Source of the DNA: Sipunculus nudus
Taxonomy: Eukaryota > Annelida > Sipuncula > Golfingiida > Sipunculidae
Length of the DNA: 64,000 nt
Direction: 5' to 3'
Assembly: GCA_026874595.1 (NCBI GenBank)
Contig: CM049311.1
Span: forward strand, 54,623,676-54,687,675
Shown here piece by piece: positions 11,577 through 23,322 of the stretch. The translations under genes were made by a program, and so were the position numbers. The number at the start of each line of letters is the position of its first letter. Position 1 is the stretch's first letter. The notes beneath the pieces were generated by a model. That model saw only the letters and a list, made by a program, of their open reading frames with translations. It was not told the DNA's origin and made no database searches.

Positions 11577-13868
11577 AAATATTCCAATACAATCTTCTTC
11601 AGTATCATCCTTCTCGACCTCTGAACAGTGTTTCCTAATGCATGCCCTGCCATGCAGGGGCCCTGGATGAGGTGAATATGCAACTAGAGAATTTTTAAAG
11701 GCTTGTTTCATTTATTATCTTTGACGCATTATTTTCAAATTGTTATTATTCTATAATAAATGGAAATGGATATCTATATAAGAATAACTACCATATTTGA
11801 TATTTTATGACTAAATGTGCTCAAATTAGTCAAATATAGCTTGTACAATGCAATGCAACGTTTTCTTAGCGACTTTATCAATATCAACGTCATGCATAAC
11901 GTTATGGTGGTAGATCAATGTTTGAGCCGATAAATTCGACTTAGGATACACGATGACTCTCAAACAACACCACCTTAAATAAAATGCTTATTATTTTGTA
12001 AAATTATACATCTCCTTTATATTACAGAACATTACTTTTGTTTATAATTTGCGTTAAAAACACCACATTTCATGACGCCCAGTTTCCCTGGTAGCCTTTG
12101 AAGTTACCTGGCCCTTTGATCTATGACACCAGTGATCAAAGAGATTAATTGGGGTAATGGTGCGCCAGCTTAATTGCGGTACTACGCGTGACTGACCACT
12201 GGTGACACACGGTAACCGAGACTCCCAATTCTCAGTACCCGAGACCTCAAAACACGGTAACCGAGACCGCCAAATCGAGGTAACCGAGACTTTCGGACCG
12301 TGTGTCAATAAGCACTTCGGTTCCTTAATATACATGAAACCTTTCTACCACCTATTTCGCTGATCAGCAAACTGCGCAATCGCTTGAGGCTTTATTTCCT
12401 GTGAAAACCAAATGACTGCTAAAACATCGTACCACATTCAAAAATCCGTTCCCCACAGGAGATATTAGCTGACAGTAGGGGGCGCTGCAGTAAATTGTTG
12501 GTAGATTTTCACCGGCCAGGTGATAGAAATAGCTGAGATTAAAACTAAGTTTGAATGAATTTTAAAATTTTAATTTATTTACAATATCTTGCACATATAT
12601 TCAAGTGAAAATGCAACGAATTAACCAACAGCAAAATATTTGGACTGTAATTTTTTTGCGATCGCTAATATTGTTGATTTTTTTAAATTAATTTAAAAGT
12701 AGGCCTATATAGGAACTGTCAAGACAACGTGAATTTTGATCAGACAAAAGTGAAAGGGCAATAATTCATTATTTAGAAGAAGGCATATTTAGTCGTTTTC
12801 CTAAAGAAACCGTAAAAGGATTTACAATTTAATGGAAGGGTCTTTCTCCAAAAAAATTCTCATTTCAGCAGGTATACAGTATCTAAAAAGTAACATCTTA
12901 ATATTTATTTTTTGGAGTCTATTATGGCAATAAAAATGTAAACTACTAGTATATAAAATTTCTTTCAGCAGAGCAGGTACTTTCATGTTTAATTATAGTT
13001 TCGGCTAATTTAATGCCCTAAGTGTATTATAAATTTCACCACTGTTACAGACTTGCGCGGTCCCGCATAATTTATTTAGAAAAAAATGGAAGGTTCACTT
13101 GTTCGATGTATTGTATTGTAAAAATATATTTTAACCTTGTAAATTGCGTATTTTTAATTTAAATGTGTTCCTATTATATCCTGAAACAAAATAAAACTGC
13201 AACCCACAGAAGGTATAATGCAATAAATAGAAGGGAAATTTATAGCAATCTTCCTCGGTCAATAAAAATGTGGGCGATAAAATCATTTTCTAATATATTT
13301 CTAAGTCATTTTATTTATTTCTTGAAATGATGCCTATTTCAACATATAACTGTGCTGAAGAAGGAGAACTGTGTTGAATTAAAATAAATGAAATCATTGG
13401 CAAAATTATTACTTGAAGCATGCAGATTTCTTTTGTAATAACATTTTAAGAGTTTAATATTTTATAATACCTAACACTTTGATCCCTATAATAACGATAA
13501 AATTCTGAATAACAATGCCTTTGTAGAATTTGAAGTTACATCCATCCTGTTACCTTATTGTTTCAACACCGTTCATCGACATTCACTACCGTTGAAAAAG
13601 TTGATTTATTATAGTGTTGTGATTAAAAGTAATTACTCCTTCAACCTTTCTAGAAATCATTATATTTATGCTAATAGTGTATGCTGTTTTCCAAAACTAT
13701 GAAAAGCATTCCTATTCCAATCATTTTTGAGAAATATATAAGTAACGATGTTAAAGTAACAGATATGCGGACTTTTTTACACAATGATGGAAATGTCCTG
13801 TTGTAAAATGAAAAAAAAAAATAAATACCGATAATGATTTTTTTTGTGGAGGTATTCTTTGACGTTAC

Positions 13869-13871
<3 letters not shown>

Positions 13872-13935
<64 letters not shown>
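13872..13935. repeat. (TA)n microsatellite, right arm
   Basis: Mirror of 3951-4014, same repeat number. Confidence 0.98.
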
Positions 13936-13938
<3 letters not shown>

Positions 13939-14195
13939 CTATACAACGGTGTTGAAAAAGATTCTGGCGACCCACTTTTTAAATGCAAAAAAAGGAAATA
14001 TAAGAGGGATGTAAAGAAACTTGTGAAAGTTTTTATATAAGGAACGATTATATTAGAAATGAAGAGTGAAAGATTCATTAGGCTATACGTACAGTTCTTA
14101 CTAAAAAATAAGAGGATAATCAGTCTTTTATTATGGCTATATACATTTAACATTTTTATTTTTGATTAATTCAAATTTTATATACATTCATACTT

Positions 14196-14950
14196 AGTGC
14201 ATATTTCAGCTATTTATCTCACCTGGCCGGTGTACACCTGACGACAAATTACTGCAGCGCCCCCTACTGTTAGCTAATATCTCCGAGTGGTCGGTGGGGC
14301 ACTGGTATTTTAAAGTTGTATGAAGTAGCCTGGTCTGGCAATCACTCGGTTTCACAGGATATAAGTAAAACAACTGAGAGCCTTCAGTATAACCGTTATA
14401 GAGAATCACCCGTGACAGGTATCTTAGTCAAGAAGTACGTAAATCATTGCCGATCAGCGATTGCTCAGTTTGCTGATCAGCGAAATAGTAGGTGGTAAGA
14501 AGGTTTCATGTATAATAAACTTGTAACACATTAAAATTGTTTTCGTTTGTTTGTAAATATGAAACTCTTAAAGAATATGTATCTTTAAATCACATTTAAT
14601 CATATAATAGTCGGAGGTTGTTATATGGGGCTAATTTGTCTAAAATAAATGCTTGAATAGGAAGGTTCCTGATCAGCGCCGCTGATCAGCGAAACAGTCA
14701 CTGGCAGCTAGGTAACTTGCGTTTCATGTATAATTATGAACTCAATAAAAATAAATGCATATGTTTGTAAATACGTAATACTGATAGGAAAGGTGTCTTT
14801 GTATCATATCTAATCATATAATAGGCGGAGGTTGCTGTATGGGAGATAATTTGCCTGAAATCAATGCTGTCATTTAAAGGTGGCTGATCAGCGCGCTGAT
14901 CAGCGTTTTATACTGCAGACCGCTGATCAGCACGCTGATCAGCGAATTAT
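14196..14950 (-). repeat. TIR of outer element, right-arm copy
   Basis: Mirror of 2936-3690. It reads ...CTGATCAGCGAATTATA at its outer tip (about 14935-14950). The copy in the spacer (8738-9165) has the same orientation as this block, so the two are direct repeats about 5.8 kb apart. Confidence 0.65.
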
Positions 14951-16121
14951 ACCCTCCCCGTGGTACGCGATTCCGTTCAGGTACAGCTGCAAGCGAGTCA
15001 TTGGCACGAAACACATTTTCGCTATCAAAAGTCACTCAAATTAGGATAACTGACGCTGTGTCATTGACGTACGGTATATACTTAGGTTATTGCAGCTTCT
15101 AAGTATCACTCATAAGGGTACCACATGTGCATTCATGATGACATACTGTATTAAACGTTGCACTTCCTGATATCGCTCAAGTCCATGTGTGTACGTTTTG
15201 CCTGCATGCTTCGTGTGCCAGACTGTTATCAATTAATAAATAAAATATCAAAGTACGACCATAATTTGCTTTTTATAAATAAAACTGTTTAAATAGTACC
15301 ATATAATCAGTGGACTAGCTTAAAACCTGTACTGCCAAAGTTTCTCTTCCAAGAAAGTTTTCTTAGTGCCACGCCCCCTTTATTTTGGTTGGTGTGTACG
15401 CGTGTGTGTGTGTGTGGGGGGTGGGGGGGGGGGAGTTTTTACACAAATGTAGGCATGTGAGAAAATGCCAAAGTTTTGAGCCGAATGAACATATATTATT
15501 ATGTGATATTTAGATACAACAAAATATTAATTATGATTTTCATTTTGTTTTAATTTTTGCACTGGATTAAATTTTTATGTATTTTAACAACAAATTATTA
15601 TTCAAATGTGGTTCCTTTACTGCTAAATGTGACATGTGTAACATCCTGATTACCTTAAATGTTTATTGACAAATTCATTAAAACAATACATTAACTGAAA
15701 ATATAAAAATAATGCAGTTCAATCATAGATAGTATATATGCTTTTCCACCTTCTGATATAAAGATACATGCAATCAGCAATAATCAGTATGACCCAATAT
15801 ATAAGCATTGTGTTCAACAAATAGCATGTGTTTATTAAAAAAACCCATTTGATCAGATAAAACCCTGTTATGTTATAGTCATGCTGTTTATTCATAAATA
15901 AACTTTCCCAGATTTATTTCATTGTTTTATCATTGCAAGCATTTCATGAATACATTCTATTGATATCCCTATTTTTAACAAGACATGATAATCATACAAT
16001 ATAACCATATCCTATTTATAGTCTGTAATGCATTTGAACTTTAATATCATCTCTTACAGAATGAAAGGTCTTAAACTCTGAATGAGTTTTAATAAATCTG
16101 CTGGCAGAACATGGCAGTGTT

Positions 16122-16504
16122 ATAGAATTCCAGTCTGGACTTGGACTCTAGTTCAGACTCAAGTTCACTTTTTAAGGACTCTGACTTGGACGCGAGGGTC
16201 CTGAACTTGGACATCTACTTAGACTCGCAGGTATAAGGACTCAAGAAATCAGCCATAATTTGCATGATTATCTCAAATATCCTTTTCCAAGTTCTTTTAA
16301 TAAGAAAATTTGTGTCAAACTTGGACTCTGCATGTACCAAATGACTCAGACTTGAAGAAGGTGGACTTGGACGTAAACCTTAAGGACTCAGATTTGGAAT
16401 TGGACTCGAGTGACCTAGACTCTGACTTGCACTTGGACTTGGATGGGGTGGACTCAACTACATCACTGGACCATGAACCCTCATGGTAGGAAATGCAAAT
16501 CATC
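16122..16504 (-). repeat. GAGTCC hexamer repeat, right-arm copy
   Basis: Mirror copy of the block at 1381-1763, read as GGACTC/GGACTT on the plus strand. It is present because the whole arm is inverted, not because of a separate insertion. Confidence 0.7.
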
Positions 16505-17884
16505 TTTCCTTTAAGATCAACTTTTCAGTATATATCAAAAGAATACAGAATTACACAAGACTGAAGCAGTCAGATCTAAGGCAACAGCCTGGCATGTGTC
16601 AGCTTATCTACTTATTACTTTATATCAGGTGCTTGATTTGAGAAAAAAAAACATATTTTTATGGTTAAAGCACAAACTTGTGTGAAATATAATGTAAAGT
16701 TACATAGACCTGGTATGGACTCTTTGTTTTTAAGCAAGTCTGGTCTTTATTATTGGTATCTCCTTTACTTTGATTTCCTATACATGTATTTGAATTAGTA
16801 TTTTTGTTGGACCTTGTGGACATTCATAAGTATATATTTTACCATAGAAGAAGATCTGTGCTTGTATCCATGTTTTATTAAGGATTTGTTATATGTATTA
16901 ACATTATATAGATATCTAAATACAATGTAGTTATTAACATGACATGAATAGAATGATCATATGTCTATGTGTCTGCATGCATAGTATTTGACCACGGTCT
17001 CGTTCAAATTTACAGTCATATACATGTAATTGGCACCATGTAAATGCTGTCCTTAAACAATTTTCTCCTTTATGTAAAGTGATCTAAATTGCTTTTTTCC
17101 TACAAAAAAACAGGACTTTTTATTTCCACATGTTGTGGGTTAAGTAGGAATTTGATTTTTTTTTCACATGAAATTCACATTGAAAATTTATTAGTGTGCA
17201 AATCAAGGTTTATAGGTTTCTGCTTTAACTTTCACTTCCAAAAATGCAAGTAATTTATTAATGCAGCAGACCTATACCTTAATATATGAATCACATAGAC
17301 TAACACGGAGCATGTATTCACATATTTTTCATCAAATCTACCCCTAAGCATACACCCCTACAGAGACAGTGGGCTTTATTTTGTCATGGACATAAGGGTG
17401 CTTCTTCAGTATCTTACTGGATCTAAAACTTTAAATTTTAGAACTGCACCAGTCCCAGAATTACTAGTAGTACAACAGCATGTTCTTTATTTACAGCTGA
17501 ACATAATATAGTGATCAGCTGTTGAGATGTACCCTGCTATATATGGGAGCATGTCAGTTGCAAAATAAAACCCAGTTTGAGTTAAACAGTTTAACAAGGT
17601 ATTCCTCAGAATTGGTTTTACCACTAATTTCTATTATTCAGAGTGATGTGCTTTAAACATGCAACCCAACATTAGTTAAAGTGCAAGTTGCAAATGGGTG
17701 TAAATAGCTTCCTTTAGACAGGGATGATGTGGTCAGAGCCACTTGGCTTAGCTACCTATGTTCACAAAATGTGTGCTTAACTTCTTTTGACCAATTCAAA
17801 GAAGCTAATCTTTAAAAAAATATTTTAATATGCTGGGCAAAACTCTGGAGTACATATTGGTCAATCCTGGATAAAATACTTTTA

Positions 17885-19177
17885 ACCCAGGTTTTACCCA
17901 CTGGATTGGGTAAAATAGGTTTTACCTTGGTCAAATAGCAACCCTGAATGTACTACTGCTTATTGTCCATAAATCAAATATGGAGTGTCAGGTGACTTTC
18001 CTTTTCAAACAATAATCCCCACTACACAATGTATATGTATATTTTATATCCTTAGGTATCGCCTAGAGATCAAAACTGTCAAAAAGACATGGATATTACT
18101 GTGAATGCAATAAATTATATTAAGTGAGCCTTTCAATGCTGGTTGACTGGCTTTGATTCAGTGAAATATTTGATGCATTGTTACATGCAGCCCTTATATA
18201 TACTGATAGTCATATGTGAGAGAGAACATGTGGACAAATGTTAATGGAAGCATGAAAAGGTACTGACACTAGGTTGAACCTCAACTGATCTTTAATACTG
18301 AACATATATCATAAACATTACTAATATATTGCATTTCCCATCAAGAAACATATCTGACCAAAAATAATAAACAGAAGTGATGCAACAGTGAATGCAATTT
18401 TATCAAGCACATGCTAATAAATCTTTAGCATTATAGCCTTTAATCGATGACATTACGCCTACACATGTAAAACTGCAGTGCAACATTCCATATCTGAGCA
18501 CACCTCTATATCCAACTGGAGATGATCAAATACACACAAGCTAGTAATACACAGGGTAGCTGGTATTTTTTACAAAGATTTAACTGAACTGCGAGCATTA
18601 GTGCCATATCTTTTCACATTAAAATTTAAGACAGATTATCCTTTTAAGATATCTATGACTCATACTTTTGGTCCTCAGACTTGTTACTGAGTTAAAATGT
18701 TATTTATAGTGGACCAGTCACAACTGGCATCTGTTTGACTTTTTTTAACCACTGAAAATCCAATTTAACCTTAAACAAAGGTCTCCCCCTTCATAAAACA
18801 CAGTTGGGCAAACTCAAACTTTGTCAATTAATTTTATTTGCTGCAAACAAGTTCCATCATTTGTCTTTTAAAGTAACATGTCTTCATTTTTATTCAAGTA
18901 TATTTATCTATCAAACGCCCTCTTTTCATTGATAAATCATAAGTACTGCACATATTTATATGACAAATATATATTTTAATTTTGAATAATTTGTTATAAG
19001 GTTATGGCATGATACTTGGAATGTATATTACACAATGTATGACATATTACTTAAAATATATGAATCTTTGTGCTGAATGTGCACCAGGTCATATAATGAA
19101 ATTATACATTCATCCTGTTGCAGCATGACACTTAACCAACATAATATATACTGGTATACATACATACATGCCTATAT

Positions 19178-19230
<53 letters not shown>

Positions 19231-19825
19231 CTAAGGCCCAGTAAAGTAACAATCGTTGAATATATTTATAAAGAACATGACACTATAAAAAATATATACA
19301 GGTATAATATAAAAAAAGGATTATGCTTGAAATCTAATATGATTTGGGGTAAAATATGATAAATTTTGCTCTTTCTAAGTGCTTGGTTTTGGGAGAATGT
19401 TGTCCCTCAAATTTTTGACAAACCTCCGGCAATGGGCAGTTTTCAGAAAAAAAAACACATCAAGACTTACCCTGACGACAAGCTTTGAGCTGAGGGGCAC
19501 ATCGACCTTCTGTATAGCCTTAGGTTTGACATGTATGCATATCCCACTTCGTGTCCTTTGCCCCTAAAACTGACATTATGCTTCCGTAATAATTAGCAGT
19601 TGTATTTACAATAAGTGTCTATTGTTCCTTCATCATGAAGCCCGATAGTAAAAAAGATCCCGATGAAGTACTCGTCAGCTGACAGCCAGCACCATGTGCG
19701 CTTGTTTATTGACAGAGCCAAGCAGGGGCTTTCCCGGGATTGGCCAATGAGAAAATTGAGTAAATCTGGCCAATCAGCGAAAGCCTTTTATTCCCCATCC
19801 ACAGGCTCAATCGGAGCCTGTGGAA
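17885..19825. other. Stretch without a supported gene
   Basis: The sequence is AT-rich and non-coding. It has a (TA)n tract at 19173-19225. At 19735-19775 there are inverted CCAAT-type boxes (ATTGGCCAAT, TGGCCAATCAGCG). At 19799-19823 there is a ten-base-stem hairpin with loop AATCG. The CCAAT boxes could belong to a promoter, but I find no transcript start, first exon or downstream frame to go with them. Confidence 0.5.
19173..19225. repeat. (TA)n microsatellite
   Basis: About 26 TA units with one interruption (AAAT near 19190). Confidence 0.95.
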
Positions 19826-22615
19826 GAGGCTACCCGGGGCTGTGTGTAAAATTCGGAAGTCGGAAGCCAAGGAATTTTTAGAAACAAAGCCATAAAGCAT
19901 ATACAAAAAGCCATTACATCAATACTTTTTCGATTTTTATCGATACACTAGGGTCTGTTCTATCATTCTGTGTAGAATCATAGTTATTCATTCAATTATC
20001 TGAAAGTTATAGAAGAATTTGTGCTCGGAAGCCATTTCGGAAGTCACTCGGAAGTGCCGGGTAGTAGTCCAAATGTGTAAAACTCGGAAGCCACGGCCAT
20101 GCACTGGTCATCAAATCGTCATAGAATTAAAATTTGACAGAAAAACAACAACGTCCTGGAAATATTTCTAAAGGTTGTTTCGATAAAATGTTTTATGTTT
20201 CATGTTTATATTGACCAACCGTTTCATGTTCAATTGATCAAAAATTTCATCAGGATTATGTATCTCTTAAACTTACAAAATTTATTAGGCCCTACGTAAT
20301 ATATATTTAATTGATTCCAAAATATATTTTATATTTCATGATCAGAATGCACATTTTACAAATTGAAATTGTGTTTTTTCCCCGATATGTTCATGCTGTA
20401 AAATGGAACCCTTTTCAATTCAAGTTTTGAAATGTTGCCAAAATAGAAAGCATAATATGCCTAATATTTCACATTGAATAGTTTGATAATTATTCATCAG
20501 ATTTATTGGACAACTTTAAAAAGAAAAACAAACATAAACAAAACCTTGACAGAAATAAATACACAATACATGTGTAAATAGATATGATGCCGATTGTAAC
20601 ATTTAACGTTCATATAAAATAAAATTGTTTCTGTTTTGCAGAACGATTTGATATTTCCTCGGTATTTTTATGCTGTTATGTACAATGTTCGGAAAATTAA
20701 TGTTCTGAAATTTATCAAAAACAGACGGCACAAACATTAATACTTTTTATATACCTATTGTAAAACGCGTCAACAGAAAAAAAATTCAACAAAAATTCTA
20801 TAAAACATCAACAAAACAGTCAGCTTGGCAAAAATTATTCAGAAAATGTTTGAAAATAAACTGTGACAGAGTAAAACGGCTTTCTTTGTTGAGCAGTCTC
20901 TTATAGATATTAAATAATTAGTTTTATAACAGAACCGGATACAAGCAACTATGAGGTCCGAAGGGAGTTAGGTCCGAAAACACACGTACGGCACTACACT
21001 AATTCCGACTATAGTTCAGTTATTACCATGCAGGCTTAAGAATAAGCTGCCTGTTAACTTGTTTTTATTTTGTGATAAATTTATTTACGAAAAGGGTAAA
21101 TATATAAGTATCAAATACAGATTGTGAGTATAAAGATAAGATTCATGTGCATGAAAAGGATTCTTTTATAAAGAGGTTTACTTGCTTTTTTATCAAAGAA
21201 GAATGGGAATAATTGATATTTTTCATTGAAATTTTTATCTTGGTGGTAAATATCCAACGAGATTTTCCACAGTAATTGATTTGATGGGTATTTTTCGAAA
21301 AATCATCGGAAAGGATTCGTTTTATTAATGCATGACGTCAACATTTTTTATGCATGGAAATTCAAGGTATGAATCTTAGCTAAGCAACCGGCTGGATAAA
21401 AATGCCTATATCCGTAGCTTCTTTAAGACACCATTTAACCTCCAGACGTACAGACTTTTATTTGAAGCCTCCAATGTCTTATGTGTCAATAAGATCCTAT
21501 TTATGAGATTATTTATCTAAGATTTGACATTCAACGATCTCCTCCTAACACAAAATAGGAATTTCTTTATCGAGATCGTTGTAATCGTCACTCCGTGCAG
21601 TTCCGTAATTGAAGCTTGGAACACATTCTGTTTTTAGATGCCCTTATAACGCACATAACGTCTGAGAGTGAAAGGAATTAAAAAAATATTTTCAAATTTT
21701 CTGAAATATCATGTTATTTGAAGTTATATTATTATAATAATGTTGTTACAATATCAAGAGTGTTATAAATAGAAAATAAATATCATGGTTGAATAAGTAT
21801 GAAAGAAAGAGTTGAAAATATTTAATTTTTTTTTTTTGTTTAAAACAAACTTTATGCTTAAACATGAAAACATATTAGATTTTATAATCACACGTGTATA
21901 AGTATGTAATATATTACCTGTTCTGTTGTATCCCTTACTACGATATGTCTTAATTTTTTTAAAGATCGTAGAATTCTCACGTTATAAAACACATTTAATT
22001 TACGTTTTATTTGGTACATATATGTTTGTTGCTGTTCCAGCGATGTCCTGTTAGGATAGATTGATTTTCCAATATTTTATGATAATATTAAATATATTGG
22101 ATACTTGCTCAACGTAAGGAAAATATATTAAAACTGTTTTAATATTTAATGATATCGTAATTTATAAATGTATTTTTAAAGTCGTATTCGGATTTCTTTT
22201 ATCATATTTTAGTATGTACAATGTATTGTATTATATACTCATTACAAGCATAATCATAAGCACTTTAAATATATGCATGCAATGAAATTGCATTTGCCAT
22301 GTGGCTCTATACTGACCATATATGTTGACCAGTGCGTCTCCGTGACTTCCGAGTTTTACACATTTGGACCGCCACCCGGCACTTCCGAGTGGCTTCCGAG
22401 ATGGCTTCCAAGCACAAAATCGTCTATAACTTTCAGATTACGAAATGGATAACTATGATTCTTCATGGAATGATAGAACATACTTTATTCTATCAAAAGA
22501 AATTAAAATGGTGTTGATCTAGAGGAAAGTTGTGCATGTTTTAGCACTTTATTTATGAAAAATCCTTGGCTTCCGACTTCCGGCTTCCGAGTTTTACACA
22601 CAGCCGAGGGAAGCC
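19826..22615. mobile_element. Non-autonomous TIR element with CGGAAG-rich ends
   Basis: The left end (19826-20112) and the reverse complement of the right end (22326-22615) align over about 290 bases. Both run GGCTGTGTGTAAAA, then clusters of CGGAAGCC/CGGAAGTC, CCAAGGA, a tract with TGTTCTATCATTC and AATCATAGTTAT, CTGAAAGTTATAG, GGAAGCCA, CACTCGGAAGTGCCGGGT, TCCAAATGTGTAAAACTCGG, and a final GCACTGGTCA. The 2.2 kb interior is AT-rich with no reading frame I can support. I could not define a target-site duplication, and a 12-base poly-C abuts the right tip. It is probably a non-autonomous DNA transposon; the family is unknown. Confidence 0.7.
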
Positions 22616-22734
22616 CCCCCCCCCCGGTTGATAGATAGGTGGTGTCTCGGAAAATTAGATTTCCACACAATATGGTTTCAGGTATGATCAAAAACATGGA
22701 TATCAAGAGTCGGATATCGGAGGTCAAACTTATA

Positions 22735-22740
<6 letters not shown>

Positions 22741-22789
<49 letters not shown>
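22741..22789. repeat. (TA)n microsatellite
   Basis: About 24 TA units. The short frames that read as Tyr-Ile repeats here are artefacts of the microsatellite. Confidence 0.97.
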
Positions 22790-22793
<4 letters not shown>

Positions 22794-23268
22794 TTATTGT
22801 TTTGATATCCAGATATGCATTATATATCATAAAAGGTTTCGTGGTAGAAGGCAGATAGACTAAATAACCGAATGTCAAATTATGTGGACAGAAAAAAGCC
22901 TGACACACATCAATTTGACTCATATATTCGAGATGTCTTTCAGAAGACTTTTGTTAAGGTTTACGTATATTAGGCTAAAGCAGATAAGGTTTTTCTAATA
23001 TAATTTGAAGAATTCTCGGATCATGAAATGAAAAACAGAAAAACATATCTAGATAGGCTTACATATCACACATAACTAGGTGTACACGTAATAAAATGAA
23101 ACATCAAAATTACGATCACCAACGGGGTCTCGATACAGCGGATTTTTTAGGTGGTCGTCTAAGTGAGTTCTGATATAAAGATAAAAAAATGAGGGGGGGG
23201 GACCGTGAAAAAATTGTCGTTACTTTGAGATGGTCGCTAAAATTAAGTGGTCTCTAGGCGAGGTTTTA

Positions 23269-23322
<54 letters not shown>

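Larger units (their letters stand above)
9187..12319. mobile_element. Nested TIR element, right-arm copy (inner end truncated)
   Basis: Mirror of 5567-8699. The outer TIR is at about 12036-12319. At the inner end the copy stops at GGTCCAGCTTATTGACACACGG, about 34 bases short of the tip and TTAAGGAA flank present in the left arm, and joins directly to AT-rich spacer sequence. The truncation marks the junction of the inversion. Confidence 0.6.
9187..17884 (-). repeat. Right arm of giant inverted repeat
   Basis: This is the reverse complement of 1-8699. All internal features of the left arm recur here inverted: the retrotransposon relic, nested TIR elements, (TA)n tract and GAGTCC repeats. At 17885 the sequence continues as ACCCAGGTTTTACCC, whose partner would lie left of base 1, so the right boundary of pairing cannot be seen either. 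Confidence 0.96.

Noticed and set aside
19379-19881. Two short plus-strand frames near the CCAAT boxes
   Set aside because: Neither shows a domain, and the second runs into the TIR of the CGGAAG element.
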